Source: Anaerolinea sp.
GTDB taxonomy: Bacteria; Chloroflexota; Anaerolineae; JAAEKA01
Direction: 5' to 3'
NCBI GenBank assembly: GCA_014879765.1
Contig: JACSRL010000129.1
Location: 1 to 18,115, forward strand
Length of the DNA stretch: 18,115 nt
The notes below the pieces were generated by a model that saw only the letters and a list, made by a program, of their open reading frames with translations, did no database searches and was not told the DNA's origin. Below, piece by piece: positions 1 through 6,175 of the stretch (the first letter of the stretch is position 1; each line of letters starts with the position of its first letter). The position numbers were made by a program, and so were the translations under genes.

Positions 1-76
<76 letters not shown>

Positions 77-176
77 GTACCTGTCAAAAAACAACGTCGC
101 GGGCTGGCTCGGTCGGCCCCATCCGGGGTGCTGCGCAAAGACCAGCCAGAGCCCCAAGTGAATTTTGGACAGCTAC
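77..176. repeat. Hairpin repeat element, copy 1 (with loop insertion)
   Basis: This 100-bp element abuts the tuf stop codon. Its ends are imperfect inverted repeats (GTACCTGTCAAAAAAC at the left, AATTTTGGACAGCTAC at the right; 12 of 16 positions match after reverse complement). The interior forms a stem, with 98-116 and 139-152 corresponding to the core of the copy at 17945-18022 in the opposite orientation. Positions 117-138 are a 22-nt insertion in the hairpin loop, absent from that copy, which contains its own CCCC/GGGG mini-stem. Both flanks read TAA, which may be coincidence or a short target duplication. No coding capacity is seen. Confidence 0.75.
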
Positions 177-191
177 TAAGACTAAGACAGC

Positions 192-226
192 AAGGTTGCC
201 ATCCTTGCCGAAAGGATGGCAACCTT
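192..226. repeat. Perfect 15-bp palindrome after tuf
   Basis: Positions 192-206 and 212-226 are exact reverse complements around a 5-nt loop (gccga). No U-tract follows, so it is not a classical intrinsic terminator, although it could protect or end the tuf mRNA. It resembles the palindrome inside the methyltransferase gene at 10818-10847: both have GTTG/CAAC arm bases, inner CATC/GATG and a TTTCGG-type tip on the minus strand. Several arm differences are compensated on the other arm. Confidence 0.7.
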
Positions 227-253
227 CTCAGGAAGCAGCGATTTTTCAATGAA

Positions 254-284
254 ACGGAGAAAGGAAGTCTCGCCTTCCCTCCGT
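254..284 (+). other. Leader hairpin upstream of rpmG
   Basis: ACGGAG (254-259) pairs with CTCCGT (279-284), and GGAAG (263-267) with CTTCC (274-278), giving a bulged stem in the stretch between tuf and rpmG. No U-tract follows. It may be an mRNA processing or regulatory structure; no named family is recognised. Confidence 0.35.
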
Positions 285-308
285 CTTCACCGATAAAGAG
301 AGAGTCTG

Positions 309-473
309 ATGGCGAAAAAAGCAGTTCGTGTTGTGATCACGTTAGCGTGTACTGAGTGCAAAGAGCGCAACTACACCAGCGAAAAGAATCGCCGCAACGA
401 CCAGGCGCGGCTGGAGCTCAAGAAATATTGCCCCCGGTGCCGCACCCACACCGCGCACCGCGAGACCAAGTAA
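309..473 (+). CDS. rpmG: Ribosomal protein bL33
   Basis: This 54-residue protein begins MAKKAVRVVITLACTECKER and is the large-subunit protein L33. It carries the zinc-ribbon form of the family: Cys14/Cys17 in ACTECKER and Cys41/Cys44 in YCPRC, so it should bind zinc. It ends in the usual basic HRETK tail. Length is typical (about 49-55 residues). The start is ATG with a weak purine-rich stretch (AGAGAGAG) upstream rather than a clear Shine-Dalgarno. It sits between tuf and tRNA-Trp, as in many bacteria where rpmG precedes secE-nusG. Confidence 0.95.
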   Translation: MAKKAVRVVITLACTECKERNYTSEKNRRNDQARLELKKYCPRCRTHTAHRETK

Positions 474-475
474 CT

Positions 476-557
476 GGCCAATAGTCAATTGCCAATTGCC
501 AATGGTCGGCGCCACAATGGCCTGACATTCATTGCCGACTGACCGTTGACCATTAGC
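476..557. repeat. Heptamer-periodic repeat between rpmG and tRNA-Trp
   Basis: Five consecutive 7-nt units can be read from 476 (GGCCAAT, AGTCAAT, TGCCAAT, TGCCAAT, GGTCGGC). A second series from 530 (CATTGCC, GACTGAC, CGTTGAC, CATTAGC) carries the complementary consensus. The spacer is thus two heptamer arrays in inverted orientation, able to fold back on each other imperfectly. This resembles the short tandemly repeated repetitive sequences known from cyanobacteria. It fills nearly the whole spacer. Confidence 0.55.
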
Positions 558-559
558 AT

Positions 560-634
560 AGGCGTGTAGCTCAACGGTAGAGCAACGGTCTCCAAAACCG
601 TAGGTTGCGGGTTCGAATCCTGCCACGCCTGCCA
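560..634 (+). tRNA. tRNA-Trp (anticodon CCA)
   Basis: A complete cloverleaf can be drawn. The acceptor stem AGGCGTG pairs with CACGCCT, the D-stem is GCTC/GAGC, and the anticodon stem ACGGT/ACCGT has loop CTCCAAA with anticodon CCA. The T-arm is GCGGG-TTCGAAT-CCTGC, with discriminator G and an encoded 3' CCA (632-634). Anticodon CCA reads UGG, hence tryptophan. A tRNA-Trp upstream of secE-nusG is a common bacterial arrangement. It is probably co-transcribed with rpmG and cut out by RNase P. Confidence 0.97.
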
Positions 635-669
635 TGCTCTCGCCCTTTGGTGCGAGCTACGTCTTCGCC

Positions 670-701
670 AAGACACCGCCTTGAGCTTCAGGCGGTGTCT
701 T
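670..701. terminator. Terminator-like hairpin between tRNA-Trp and secE
   Basis: AAGACACCGCCT (670-681) and AGGCGGTGTCTT (690-701) form a perfect 12-bp stem with an 8-nt loop. Only a short pyrimidine run (TCTTCC) follows, so termination would be weak or partial. It could separate tRNA transcription from secE-nusG or set the 3' end of the tRNA precursor. Confidence 0.5.
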
Positions 702-724
702 CCATCGTAAGTGAGTAATCAACC

Positions 725-934
725 GTGAGCAAAGCCGAGACCGAGAAGAAAGAAAACCGCGTCATCAAGTATTTCCGCGAGGCGCGCGCCGAGATGCGCA
801 AGGTCACCTGGCCCACTCGCCAAGAAGCGCTCTACCTGACCGGGATCGTGCTGGCTGTAACTGTCGCCATGTCGATTCTGCTCTGGGTGTTGGACATTCT
901 GTTCACTGGCGTGATGTCGGCGTTGATCGGCTGA
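725..934 (+). CDS. secE: Preprotein translocase subunit SecE
   Basis: This 69-residue protein is the small essential subunit of the SecYEG channel. A charged amphipathic N-terminus is followed by the family signature EMRKVTWPTRQEA (residues 23-35). One hydrophobic transmembrane helix then runs from about 40 to 64. The single-helix form and length fit the short SecE of most bacteria. The start is GTG; no strong ribosome binding site is visible. nusG follows after 38 nt, the near-universal secE-nusG pairing. Confidence 0.95.
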   Translation: MSKAETEKKENRVIKYFREARAEMRKVTWPTRQEALYLTGIVLAVTVAMSILLWVLDILFTGVMSALIG

Positions 935-972
935 GTCGACAGCGGCGCAGCACAAATTAGCTGAGACGAACC

Positions 973-1581
973 GTGGCAAAGACAGACAAACGTGCAACGA
1001 CTCACCCCGATGTGGTTGAGCCGACAATCGAACAACCTGAGACTCAAGAGATTCCCCCCGAGGCTGCCTGGTACGTCATTCACAGCTACTCCGGCTATGA
1101 GAACAAGGTGAAGAAGAACCTTGAGCACCGCATCGAATCGATGGACATGCAGGGCAAGATCTTTCAGGTCGTTGTCCCCACCGAGGAGGAGATCGAGCTC
1201 AAGGATGGCCAGCGTCGGGTGGTGGAACGCCGCGTCTTTCCCGGCTACGTCCTGGTTCAGATGGTCATGGACGAGCAGTCGTGGTATGTGGTGCGCAACA
1301 CCCCCAACGTGACCGGCTTCGTGGGCATGGGCAACAAGCCCACGGCGCTGCCCGATGAAGAAGTCAAGCGCATCATGCGCCAGTTGGAGTCCGAAGAACC
1401 CAAGATCAAGGTGGACTTCAAGCTAGGCCAGAAGGTGCGCATCGTCGAGGGCGCCTTTGCCGAGTTCACCGGCATCGTCCAGGAGCTGCACCCGGACAAG
1501 GGGCGGGCGCGGGTCATGGTCTCTTTCTTCAACCGCGACACGCCCGTCGATGTGGATTTCTTGCAGCTGGAGAAGGTCTAG
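973..1581 (+). CDS. nusG: Transcription termination/antitermination factor NusG
   Basis: This 202-residue protein binds RNA polymerase and links it to Rho or to the ribosome through S10. After a non-conserved 30-residue acidic N-terminal tail, the NGN domain begins at AAWYVIHSYSGYENKV (31-46). It includes RRVFPGYVLVQM (87-98) and TPNVTGFVG (110-118). The C-terminal KOW domain starts near GQKVRIVEGAFAEFTGIV (152-169) and ends FLQLEKV. The GTG start follows secE closely, so the two are likely co-transcribed. Length is slightly above E. coli NusG (181) because of the N-terminal tail. Confidence 0.96.
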   Translation: MAKTDKRATTHPDVVEPTIEQPETQEIPPEAAWYVIHSYSGYENKVKKNLEHRIESMDMQGKIFQVVVPTEEEIELKDGQRRVVERRVFPGYVLVQMVMDEQSWYVVRNTPNVTGFVGMGNKPTALPDEEVKRIMRQLESEEPKIKVDFKLGQKVRIVEGAFAEFTGIVQELHPDKGRARVMVSFFNRDTPVDVDFLQLEKV

Positions 1582-1631
1582 CCGCTTCACGTTGGGCCCC
1601 TTCGCCGGCCCGACACAACACGAATGACAGG

Positions 1632-1655
1632 TATGCCCTGGAGCCGCCAGGCATA
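1632..1655 (+). promoter_or_regulatory. Hairpin in the rplK leader
   Basis: TATGCCCTGG (1632-1641) pairs with CCAGGCATA (1647-1655) with one bulged C, just upstream of the rplK ribosome binding site (GAGGT near 1660). In many bacteria ribosomal protein L1 represses the rplK-rplA mRNA through a leader structure near the rplK start. The position fits, but I cannot confirm the L1-binding internal loop by eye. Confidence 0.3.
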
Positions 1656-1670
1656 GATTTGAGGTAACGC

Positions 1671-2096
1671 ATGGCAAAGAAGATCAAAGCAATCGTTCGG
1701 CTGCAGATTCCAGCGGGCAAGGCCAACCCTGCGCCCCCGGTTGGCCCCGCCTTGGGCCAGCACGGCGTGAACATCATGGGCTTCTGCAAGGAATACAACG
1801 CCAAGACCGCCAACCTGGTCGGCAGCATCATCCCGGTTGAGATCACGATCTTCCAGGATAGCTCGTTCACGTTGACCCTGAAGACCCCCCCGGCCACCGA
1901 TCTGCTCAAGAAGGCGGCCGGCATTCCCAAGGGTTCGGCCTCGGCCAACCGCAACAAGGTCGGCAAGGTCAGCTCGGCCGATGTGCGCAACATCGCCGAA
2001 CAGAAGATGAAGGACCTCAACGCGGTCGATATCGACGGCGCGGTCAAGATGATCGAAGGCACTGCCCGCAGCATGGGCGTCACCGTTGTCGACTAA
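1671..2096 (+). CDS. rplK: Ribosomal protein uL11
   Basis: This 141-residue protein is L11 of the ribosomal GTPase-associated centre, needed for factor binding. The N-terminal domain starts MAKKIKAIVRLQIPAGKANP and contains the proline-rich PAPPVGPALGQHGVNI (25-40 region) that helps move domain 1. The C-terminal RNA-binding domain is recognised by KVGKVSSADVRNIAEQK and ends in MIEGTARSMGVTV. Length is exactly that expected (about 141). The ATG is preceded by GAGGT. rplA follows after an 88-nt spacer with two GC-rich hairpins. Confidence 0.97.
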   Translation: MAKKIKAIVRLQIPAGKANPAPPVGPALGQHGVNIMGFCKEYNAKTANLVGSIIPVEITIFQDSSFTLTLKTPPATDLLKKAAGIPKGSASANRNKVGKVSSADVRNIAEQKMKDLNAVDIDGAVKMIEGTARSMGVTVVD

Positions 2097-2184
2097 CTAG
2101 CTTGCCGCTCCCGCTCACGCGGGCCGGCGCTAGTGGGAGGAACCGAGCTGCCGCCGGTTCCGCTAACACCACCAGGAGCATACC

Positions 2185-2898
2185 ATGACAAGCCACGGCA
2201 AGAAGTATCTCGAAGCCAAAAAGCAGATCGATCCCCTCCGCCAATATACCCCCGCTGAAGGGGTCAAGCTGGTCAAGGAGGCGGTCTTCACCAAGTTCGA
2301 CAGCACGGTCGAAGTACACATGCGCATGGGCGTCGATCCGCGCCACGCGGACCAGCAGGTGCGCGGCGTGGTGCTGCTGCCCAGCGGCACCGGCAAGCAG
2401 GTGCGCATTCTGGTCTTTGCCGAGGGCGACGGCGCCAAGATCGCCGAGGATGCCGGCGCTGACTTCGTGGGCAGCGACGAGCTGGTCAACAAGATCCAGG
2501 GCGGCTGGACCGATTTCGACATGGCTGTCGCCACGCCGGCCATGATGAAAAAGGTGGGCCGCCTGGGCCGCGTGTTGGGCCCCCGCGGTCTGATGCCCAG
2601 CCCCAAGGCCGGCACCATCGTGGAAGAGGACGATCTGCCGCGCGTCATTCAGGAAGCGCGCCAGGGCCGCGTCGAGTTCAAGGTGGACAAGACCGCCAAC
2701 CTGCACGTGCCGTTGGGCAAGGCCAGCTTCACCGAAGAGGCGTTGATGGCCAATCTGTCAGCCGTGATGGAAGCTATCACGCGCGCCAAGCCCTCGGGCG
2801 CCAAGGGAACCTACATCAAGCGTGTGACCCTGACTTCGACCATGGGGCCTGGCGTCAAGCTCGATGCCAACCAGGCCGCCCAACTGCGCACCGCCTGA
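2185..2898 (+). CDS. rplA: Ribosomal protein uL1
   Basis: This 237-residue protein forms the L1 stalk that controls exit of deacylated tRNA. The family signature GRVLGPRGLMPSPKAGTI is present near residues 128-145. The N-terminus (GKKYLEAKKQIDPLRQYTP) and the C-terminal VTLTSTMGPGVKLD are typical, and the length is near 230. The start ATG has a good AGGAG eight bases upstream. L1 usually also acts as translational repressor of its own operon. It is the last gene before the long L10 leader. Confidence 0.97.
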   Translation: MTSHGKKYLEAKKQIDPLRQYTPAEGVKLVKEAVFTKFDSTVEVHMRMGVDPRHADQQVRGVVLLPSGTGKQVRILVFAEGDGAKIAEDAGADFVGSDELVNKIQGGWTDFDMAVATPAMMKKVGRLGRVLGPRGLMPSPKAGTIVEEDDLPRVIQEARQGRVEFKVDKTANLHVPLGKASFTEEALMANLSAVMEAITRAKPSGAKGTYIKRVTLTSTMGPGVKLDANQAAQLRTA

Positions 2899-3211
2899 GT
2901 TGTGCGCCGGCCGTTTTGGCAGCATGCACCTGCATTAACAATTGATTCGATTCCCAGATCGTTGCTGATGACAGCAGGCGCCAGGTCACTGGCTTAAAAC
3001 GTCAGCCCGCCGAAGCGACAGGACAGGAGAGCATCGCCTGGCATCCCCCACTCAGGGCGGCCAGGACATGGCGGAGTTTTGCCCTTGAGGGGTGAGGCTC
3101 CCCGTTTGACGCTGTCTGGAGCCTTCGCACCGGCTGATGCGAAGGCTTTTTTGTTGCCCGCCGTCACCAGCTCTGTAGGACACCAGTAAATCTGTCAAGG
3201 AGGTTAATCGC
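2899..3211 (+). promoter_or_regulatory. L10-type leader upstream of rplJ
   Basis: This gene-free 313-nt stretch is rich in potential stems (for example CCAG/CTGG near 2982-2993 and GCCAGG/CCTGGC pairs). It ends in a terminator hairpin at 3120-3147 followed, after a gap, by the rplJ ribosome binding site. The bases GAGGCTCC (3094-3101) can pair with GGAGCCTT (3118-3125; one G-U). That pairing would destroy the 5' arm of the terminator, giving a mutually exclusive antiterminator. The arrangement matches the known L10 leader, to which the L10-L12 complex binds to reduce rplJL expression. I do not see a convincing promoter in it. Confidence 0.6.
3120..3152 (+). terminator. Intrinsic terminator (attenuator) in the rplJ leader
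   Basis: AGCCTTCGCA (3120-3129) and TGCGAAGGCT (3138-3147) form a perfect 10-bp stem around an 8-nt loop, followed by six T residues (3147-3152). It lies about 60 bases before the rplJ start, so it must be read through for rplJL expression. This makes it an attenuator rather than an operon end. Confidence 0.8.
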
Positions 3212-3778
3212 TTGGCAATCACACGAGAGAAGAAAGAACAGTACGTCGAGGCCTACGTCGAGCAATTGGCTAAGAGCCCGGCCATTGTGCTGACCGAGTA
3301 CCGCGGCACCACCGTGCAGCAGATCCAACGCCTGCGCGGCCAGATGCGCGAGCACAACGCCGGTGTTCAGGTGGTCAAGAACAGCTTGATGGCCATCGCC
3401 CTGCGGCAGGCCGGCCTGCCGGCGCCGCAGGAGTACCTGGTCGGCCCGACCGCCGTGGTCTACCTGCCAGAAGATGTGGCGACGGCCGCCAAGGCGCTCT
3501 TCGATTCGATCAAGGACCTGGACAAGATCAAGGTTCGAGGAGCGATCCTCGATGGCCAGGTGTTGGACGCCGAAGGCGCGCGCAAGCTGCGTGAGCTGCC
3601 CAGCAAGAACGAGGTCCGGGCCCAGTTGCTGGGTGTCATTCAGGGACCGGCCAGCGAGCTGGTGCGCACCCTGGAGGCGCCGGCCAACGAGCTGTACCGC
3701 ACGCTGCAAGCCCCCTTGCGCGAGCTGGCGCTCACCATCCAGTCGTACGCCGACAAAGGCGCTCAGGCCGACGCCTGA
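3212..3778 (+). CDS. rplJ: Ribosomal protein uL10
   Basis: This 188-residue protein is the base of the L12 stalk. The N-terminal rRNA-binding domain begins MAITREKKEQYVEAYVEQLA and contains ALTEYRG-type and VVKNSLMAIAL-type family segments (VLTEYRGTTVQQI, VVKNSLMAIALRQAG). The C-terminal helix, which carries L12 dimers, is seen in the ELVRTLEAPANELYRTLQAP repeat-like stretch. The start is TTG, chosen because a near-perfect AAGGAGG (3197-3203) lies 8 nt upstream and no better in-frame start exists. rplL follows after 116 nt. Expression is probably controlled by the upstream attenuator. Confidence 0.95.
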   Translation: MAITREKKEQYVEAYVEQLAKSPAIVLTEYRGTTVQQIQRLRGQMREHNAGVQVVKNSLMAIALRQAGLPAPQEYLVGPTAVVYLPEDVATAAKALFDSIKDLDKIKVRGAILDGQVLDAEGARKLRELPSKNEVRAQLLGVIQGPASELVRTLEAPANELYRTLQAPLRELALTIQSYADKGAQADA

Positions 3779-3793
3779 TCGCTCCTATCGCAA

Positions 3794-3843
3794 GGCGCTT
3801 CATGCGCCCCCCCGTCACAGCGACGCGCCGCCCATCGGGCGGC
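3794..3843 (+). other. Two small hairpins between rplJ and rplL
   Basis: GGCGC/GCGCC (3794-3798 with 3804-3808) and GCCGCCC/GGGCGGC (3827-3833 with 3837-3843) lie in the 116-nt spacer between rplJ and rplL. Neither has a U-tract. Such spacer structures can stabilise the rplL part of the transcript, which is needed in four- to six-fold excess over rplJ; that role is inferred. Confidence 0.3.
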
Positions 3844-3894
3844 AGAAACCAGATTCGCAGACAATTCTCATAACCCAAATGGAGGTTTCCCACC

Positions 3895-4281
3895 GTGTCT
3901 GACAAGATCGCACAGGTAAAAGAGCTTTTGAATTCGATGACGCTGCTCGAGGCAGCTCAGTTGGCCAAGGAACTGCAGGAAGAGTGGGGCGTCAGCGCCG
4001 CCGCTCCCATGATGGCCATGGCCGCCGCTCCGGCCGCCGCCGCCGCGGCTCCTGAGCCAGTCGAAGAGAAGACCGAGTTCGATGTCGTCCTCAAGGGCGC
4101 TGGCGAGAACAAGATCAACGTCATCAAGGAAGTCCGCAAGATCACGAACCTCGGCCTGAAAGAGGCCAAGGATCTGGTCGAGTCGGCCCCGGCGACGGTG
4201 GTCACTGGCGTGTCCAAGGAAGCGGCCGCCGAGGCCAAGGCTATCCTTGAGGCGGCCGGCGCTGCGGTTGAGGTCAAATAA
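3895..4281 (+). CDS. rplL: Ribosomal protein bL12 (L7/L12)
   Basis: This 128-residue protein is the multicopy stalk protein that recruits translation GTPases. Residues 1-33 form the dimerising N-terminal domain. An Ala/Pro-rich hinge (about 34-55, with MMAMAAAP) follows. The globular C-terminal domain starts at KTEFDVVLKGAGENKINVIK and contains GLKEAKDLVE. Length is normal. The GTG start has GGAGG (3881-3885) about nine bases upstream. The gene ends before a strong terminator; rpoB, which commonly follows, is absent here. Confidence 0.97.
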   Translation: MSDKIAQVKELLNSMTLLEAAQLAKELQEEWGVSAAAPMMAMAAAPAAAAAAPEPVEEKTEFDVVLKGAGENKINVIKEVRKITNLGLKEAKDLVESAPATVVTGVSKEAAAEAKAILEAAGAAVEVK

Positions 4282-4314
4282 CCTCTCGCCCTTCCGGTTG
4301 CTCGCAAAACGAGA

Positions 4315-4351
4315 CAAGCCCCTGCCAGTGCGGCAGGGGCTTGCTTGTTTT
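4315..4351. terminator. Bidirectional terminator between rplL and pyk
   Basis: CAAGCCCCTGCC (4315-4326) and GGCAGGGGCTTG (4332-4343) form a perfect 12-bp stem with a 5-nt loop, followed on the + strand by CTTGTTTT. On the - strand the stem is followed by TCTCGTTTTG, so it could also end the pyk transcript. It lies between two convergent genes. Confidence 0.88.
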
Positions 4352-4354
4352 ACC

Positions 4355-4411
4355 GTAACTGCTCACTTGACGCTCTGGCCGGTCTCCGACCGAGCCAGCC
4401 CGCGGTTGCTA
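4355..4411. repeat. Hairpin repeat element, copy 2 (partial)
   Basis: The core at 4372-4404 matches 17969-18001 over 33 nt with a single mismatch, including the CTGGC/GCCAG outer and GGTC/GACC inner stem arms. The left end begins GTAACT as in the full copy but is shortened. The right end is lost at the pyk stop codon (4409-4411). The element is therefore truncated or has supplied the pyk 3' end. Confidence 0.7.
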
Positions 4412-6157
4412 TCGCGCGCCCTGGCTTTCCATCACCTGGCCCTTGGAAGCATCCAGCAGGACCCAATCCCCCTCCTGCAAAGCCTCGATGTTGTCGATGC
4501 CCACCACGGCCGGCAGATCATGCTCAGCCGCCAGCAGATACCCGTGCGACTCCGGGCCAGGCTCCGCGGTGATCAAGCCCGCGGCGTGCTGGAGCAGATG
4601 CACGAAGGTGCGATCCGTTTTGTGGGTGACGACGATCTCATCGCGCTGTAAGACTACTGGCTCCGCCAGGGGACCTTCCAGCCGGCGCACACGGCCGGGG
4701 ACCACCTGCTGGCCCACCCCCTGGCCGCGCGCCAGCACCTTGGCCAGCTTGACCACCTTGATCAAATTGGTGTCGCTGACCCAATGGCCGCCCGCGCCCG
4801 CGGTGATGACCATCGTGTCCCCGGCGTGAACCAGGCCAGCCTCTGTCACCGTCTTGACCGCCTCTTCGATCACCGTGTCGGTGTCCGGCGCACGCCGGCT
4901 GATCAGGGGATGCACGCCCCAGAACATCGCCAGTTGGTGCTGCACCGCAGGGTTGGGCGTGATGGCAATGATGGGGCTGGGCGCGCGGAAGCGCGACAGA
5001 ATGCGCGCCGTGCTGCCGGTCATGGTAGGCGCGATGATCGCGCTGGCGCGCAGCATGACGGCCGTGTCAGTGGCCGCATAGCACACCGCTTCGCTGATGG
5101 AATGTGGGGAATCGTTGCTCAGGCCGAAAGGCCCAAAGCGGGCGTGGGGCTCGGTCTCCCTGGCGATGCGCACCATGGTCTCAACCGCTTCGATGGGATA
5201 TTTGCCCACAGCCGTTTCGCCGGAGAGCATGATCGCGTCGGCGCCGTCCAGAATCGCGTTGGCCACATCGCTGGCCTCCGCCCGCGTCGGCCGGGGGTTG
5301 CGGATCATGGAATCCAGCATTTGTGTGGCGGTGATCACCGGCTTGCCCGCCTGATTGGAGAGCTGGATGATCATCTTCTGCATCATGGGCACCGCCTCCG
5401 GCGAAACCTCGATGCCCAGATCGCCGCGCGCCACCATGATGGCATCGGTCGCTTCGACGATCTCGCGAATGTTCTTGACCGCCTCCGGCTTCTCGATCTT
5501 GGCCACAATCGGGGTCAACCGCCCGAACTCACACTGCTGGCTGATCAGCTCCCGCAGTTGGTACACATCCTCGGCCCGCCGCACGAACGACAGCGCGATC
5601 CAGTCGATCCGCTGGCTCAGGGCAAAGGTCAGGTCCTCCTTGTCCTTCTCGGTGATGGAGGCAATGGAGAGATGCGCCTTGGGCAGGTTGATCCCCTTGT
5701 TGGAGGTCAGCACACCCCCTGTGATCACGCGGCAGTGGACGTTGGCCTCATCCGTGCTTTCGACCAGCAGATCGAGCAGCCCATCGTCCAACATGACACG
5801 GTCGCCGGCGGCCACCGCCTCGGGCAGGCGTTTGAACTGAACCGGAACCATTTCAGCCGTGGCCGGCACATCGTCGATGGTCAGGGTGACGTGGGCGCCG
5901 TTCTGCAACAGCACCCCCTCCAGGGGCAGCTTGCCCACGCGCAGCTTGGGGCCCTGCAAGTCGACCATGATTGCCACAGCCTTGCCCGCCTGGCGAGATG
6001 CGGCCCGGATGTTCCTGATGCTCTCCGCGTGGCCCTGATGAGCGCCGTGCGACATATTGACGCGCGCGACGTCCATGCCCGCCTGGATCAGGCGAACAAG
6101 CATGTCAGGCGATTGGGTGGCCGGCCCGATGGTACAGACGATCTTTGTCCGCTGCAT
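4409..6157 (-). CDS. pyk: Pyruvate kinase with C-terminal PEP-utiliser domain
   Basis: This 582-residue enzyme converts phosphoenolpyruvate and ADP to pyruvate and ATP, the last step of glycolysis. The N-terminus MQRTKIVCTIGPAT and DVARVNMSHG (29-38) carry substrate and metal contacts. The magnesium site VARGDLGIE, the signature ITATQMLDSM and DGADAIMLSGETAVGKYP are all present. After the C-terminal allosteric domain, about 90 extra residues (with SHGYLLAAEHDLPAVVG) form a mobile phosphohistidine-like domain, as in the roughly 585-residue Bacillus enzyme. An AGGAG lies upstream of the ATG. The ParB-like gene ends 18 nt before it, so the two are probably co-transcribed. Confidence 0.96.
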   Translation of the reverse strand: MQRTKIVCTIGPATQSPDMLVRLIQAGMDVARVNMSHGAHQGHAESIRNIRAASRQAGKAVAIMVDLQGPKLRVGKLPLEGVLLQNGAHVTLTIDDVPATAEMVPVQFKRLPEAVAAGDRVMLDDGLLDLLVESTDEANVHCRVITGGVLTSNKGINLPKAHLSIASITEKDKEDLTFALSQRIDWIALSFVRRAEDVYQLRELISQQCEFGRLTPIVAKIEKPEAVKNIREIVEATDAIMVARGDLGIEVSPEAVPMMQKMIIQLSNQAGKPVITATQMLDSMIRNPRPTRAEASDVANAILDGADAIMLSGETAVGKYPIEAVETMVRIARETEPHARFGPFGLSNDSPHSISEAVCYAATDTAVMLRASAIIAPTMTGSTARILSRFRAPSPIIAITPNPAVQHQLAMFWGVHPLISRRAPDTDTVIEEAVKTVTEAGLVHAGDTMVITAGAGGHWVSDTNLIKVVKLAKVLARGQGVGQQVVPGRVRRLEGPLAEPVVLQRDEIVVTHKTDRTFVHLLQHAAGLITAEPGPESHGYLLAAEHDLPAVVGIDNIEALQEGDWVLLDASKGQVMESQGAR

Positions 6158-6175
6158 GGATGGCTCCTCTTGCTT

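Noticed and set aside
128..355. 75-codon open frame on the + strand after tuf
   Set aside because: It runs through the repeat and the palindrome and overlaps the rpmG start in another frame; no family resemblance.
474..560. CRISPR-like repeats
   Set aside because: Units are 7 nt without spacers, and no cas genes are present.
2930..2975. Possible promoter before rplJ (TTAACA or TTGATT as -35)
   Set aside because: No acceptable -10 at proper spacing; readthrough from rplKA is equally possible.
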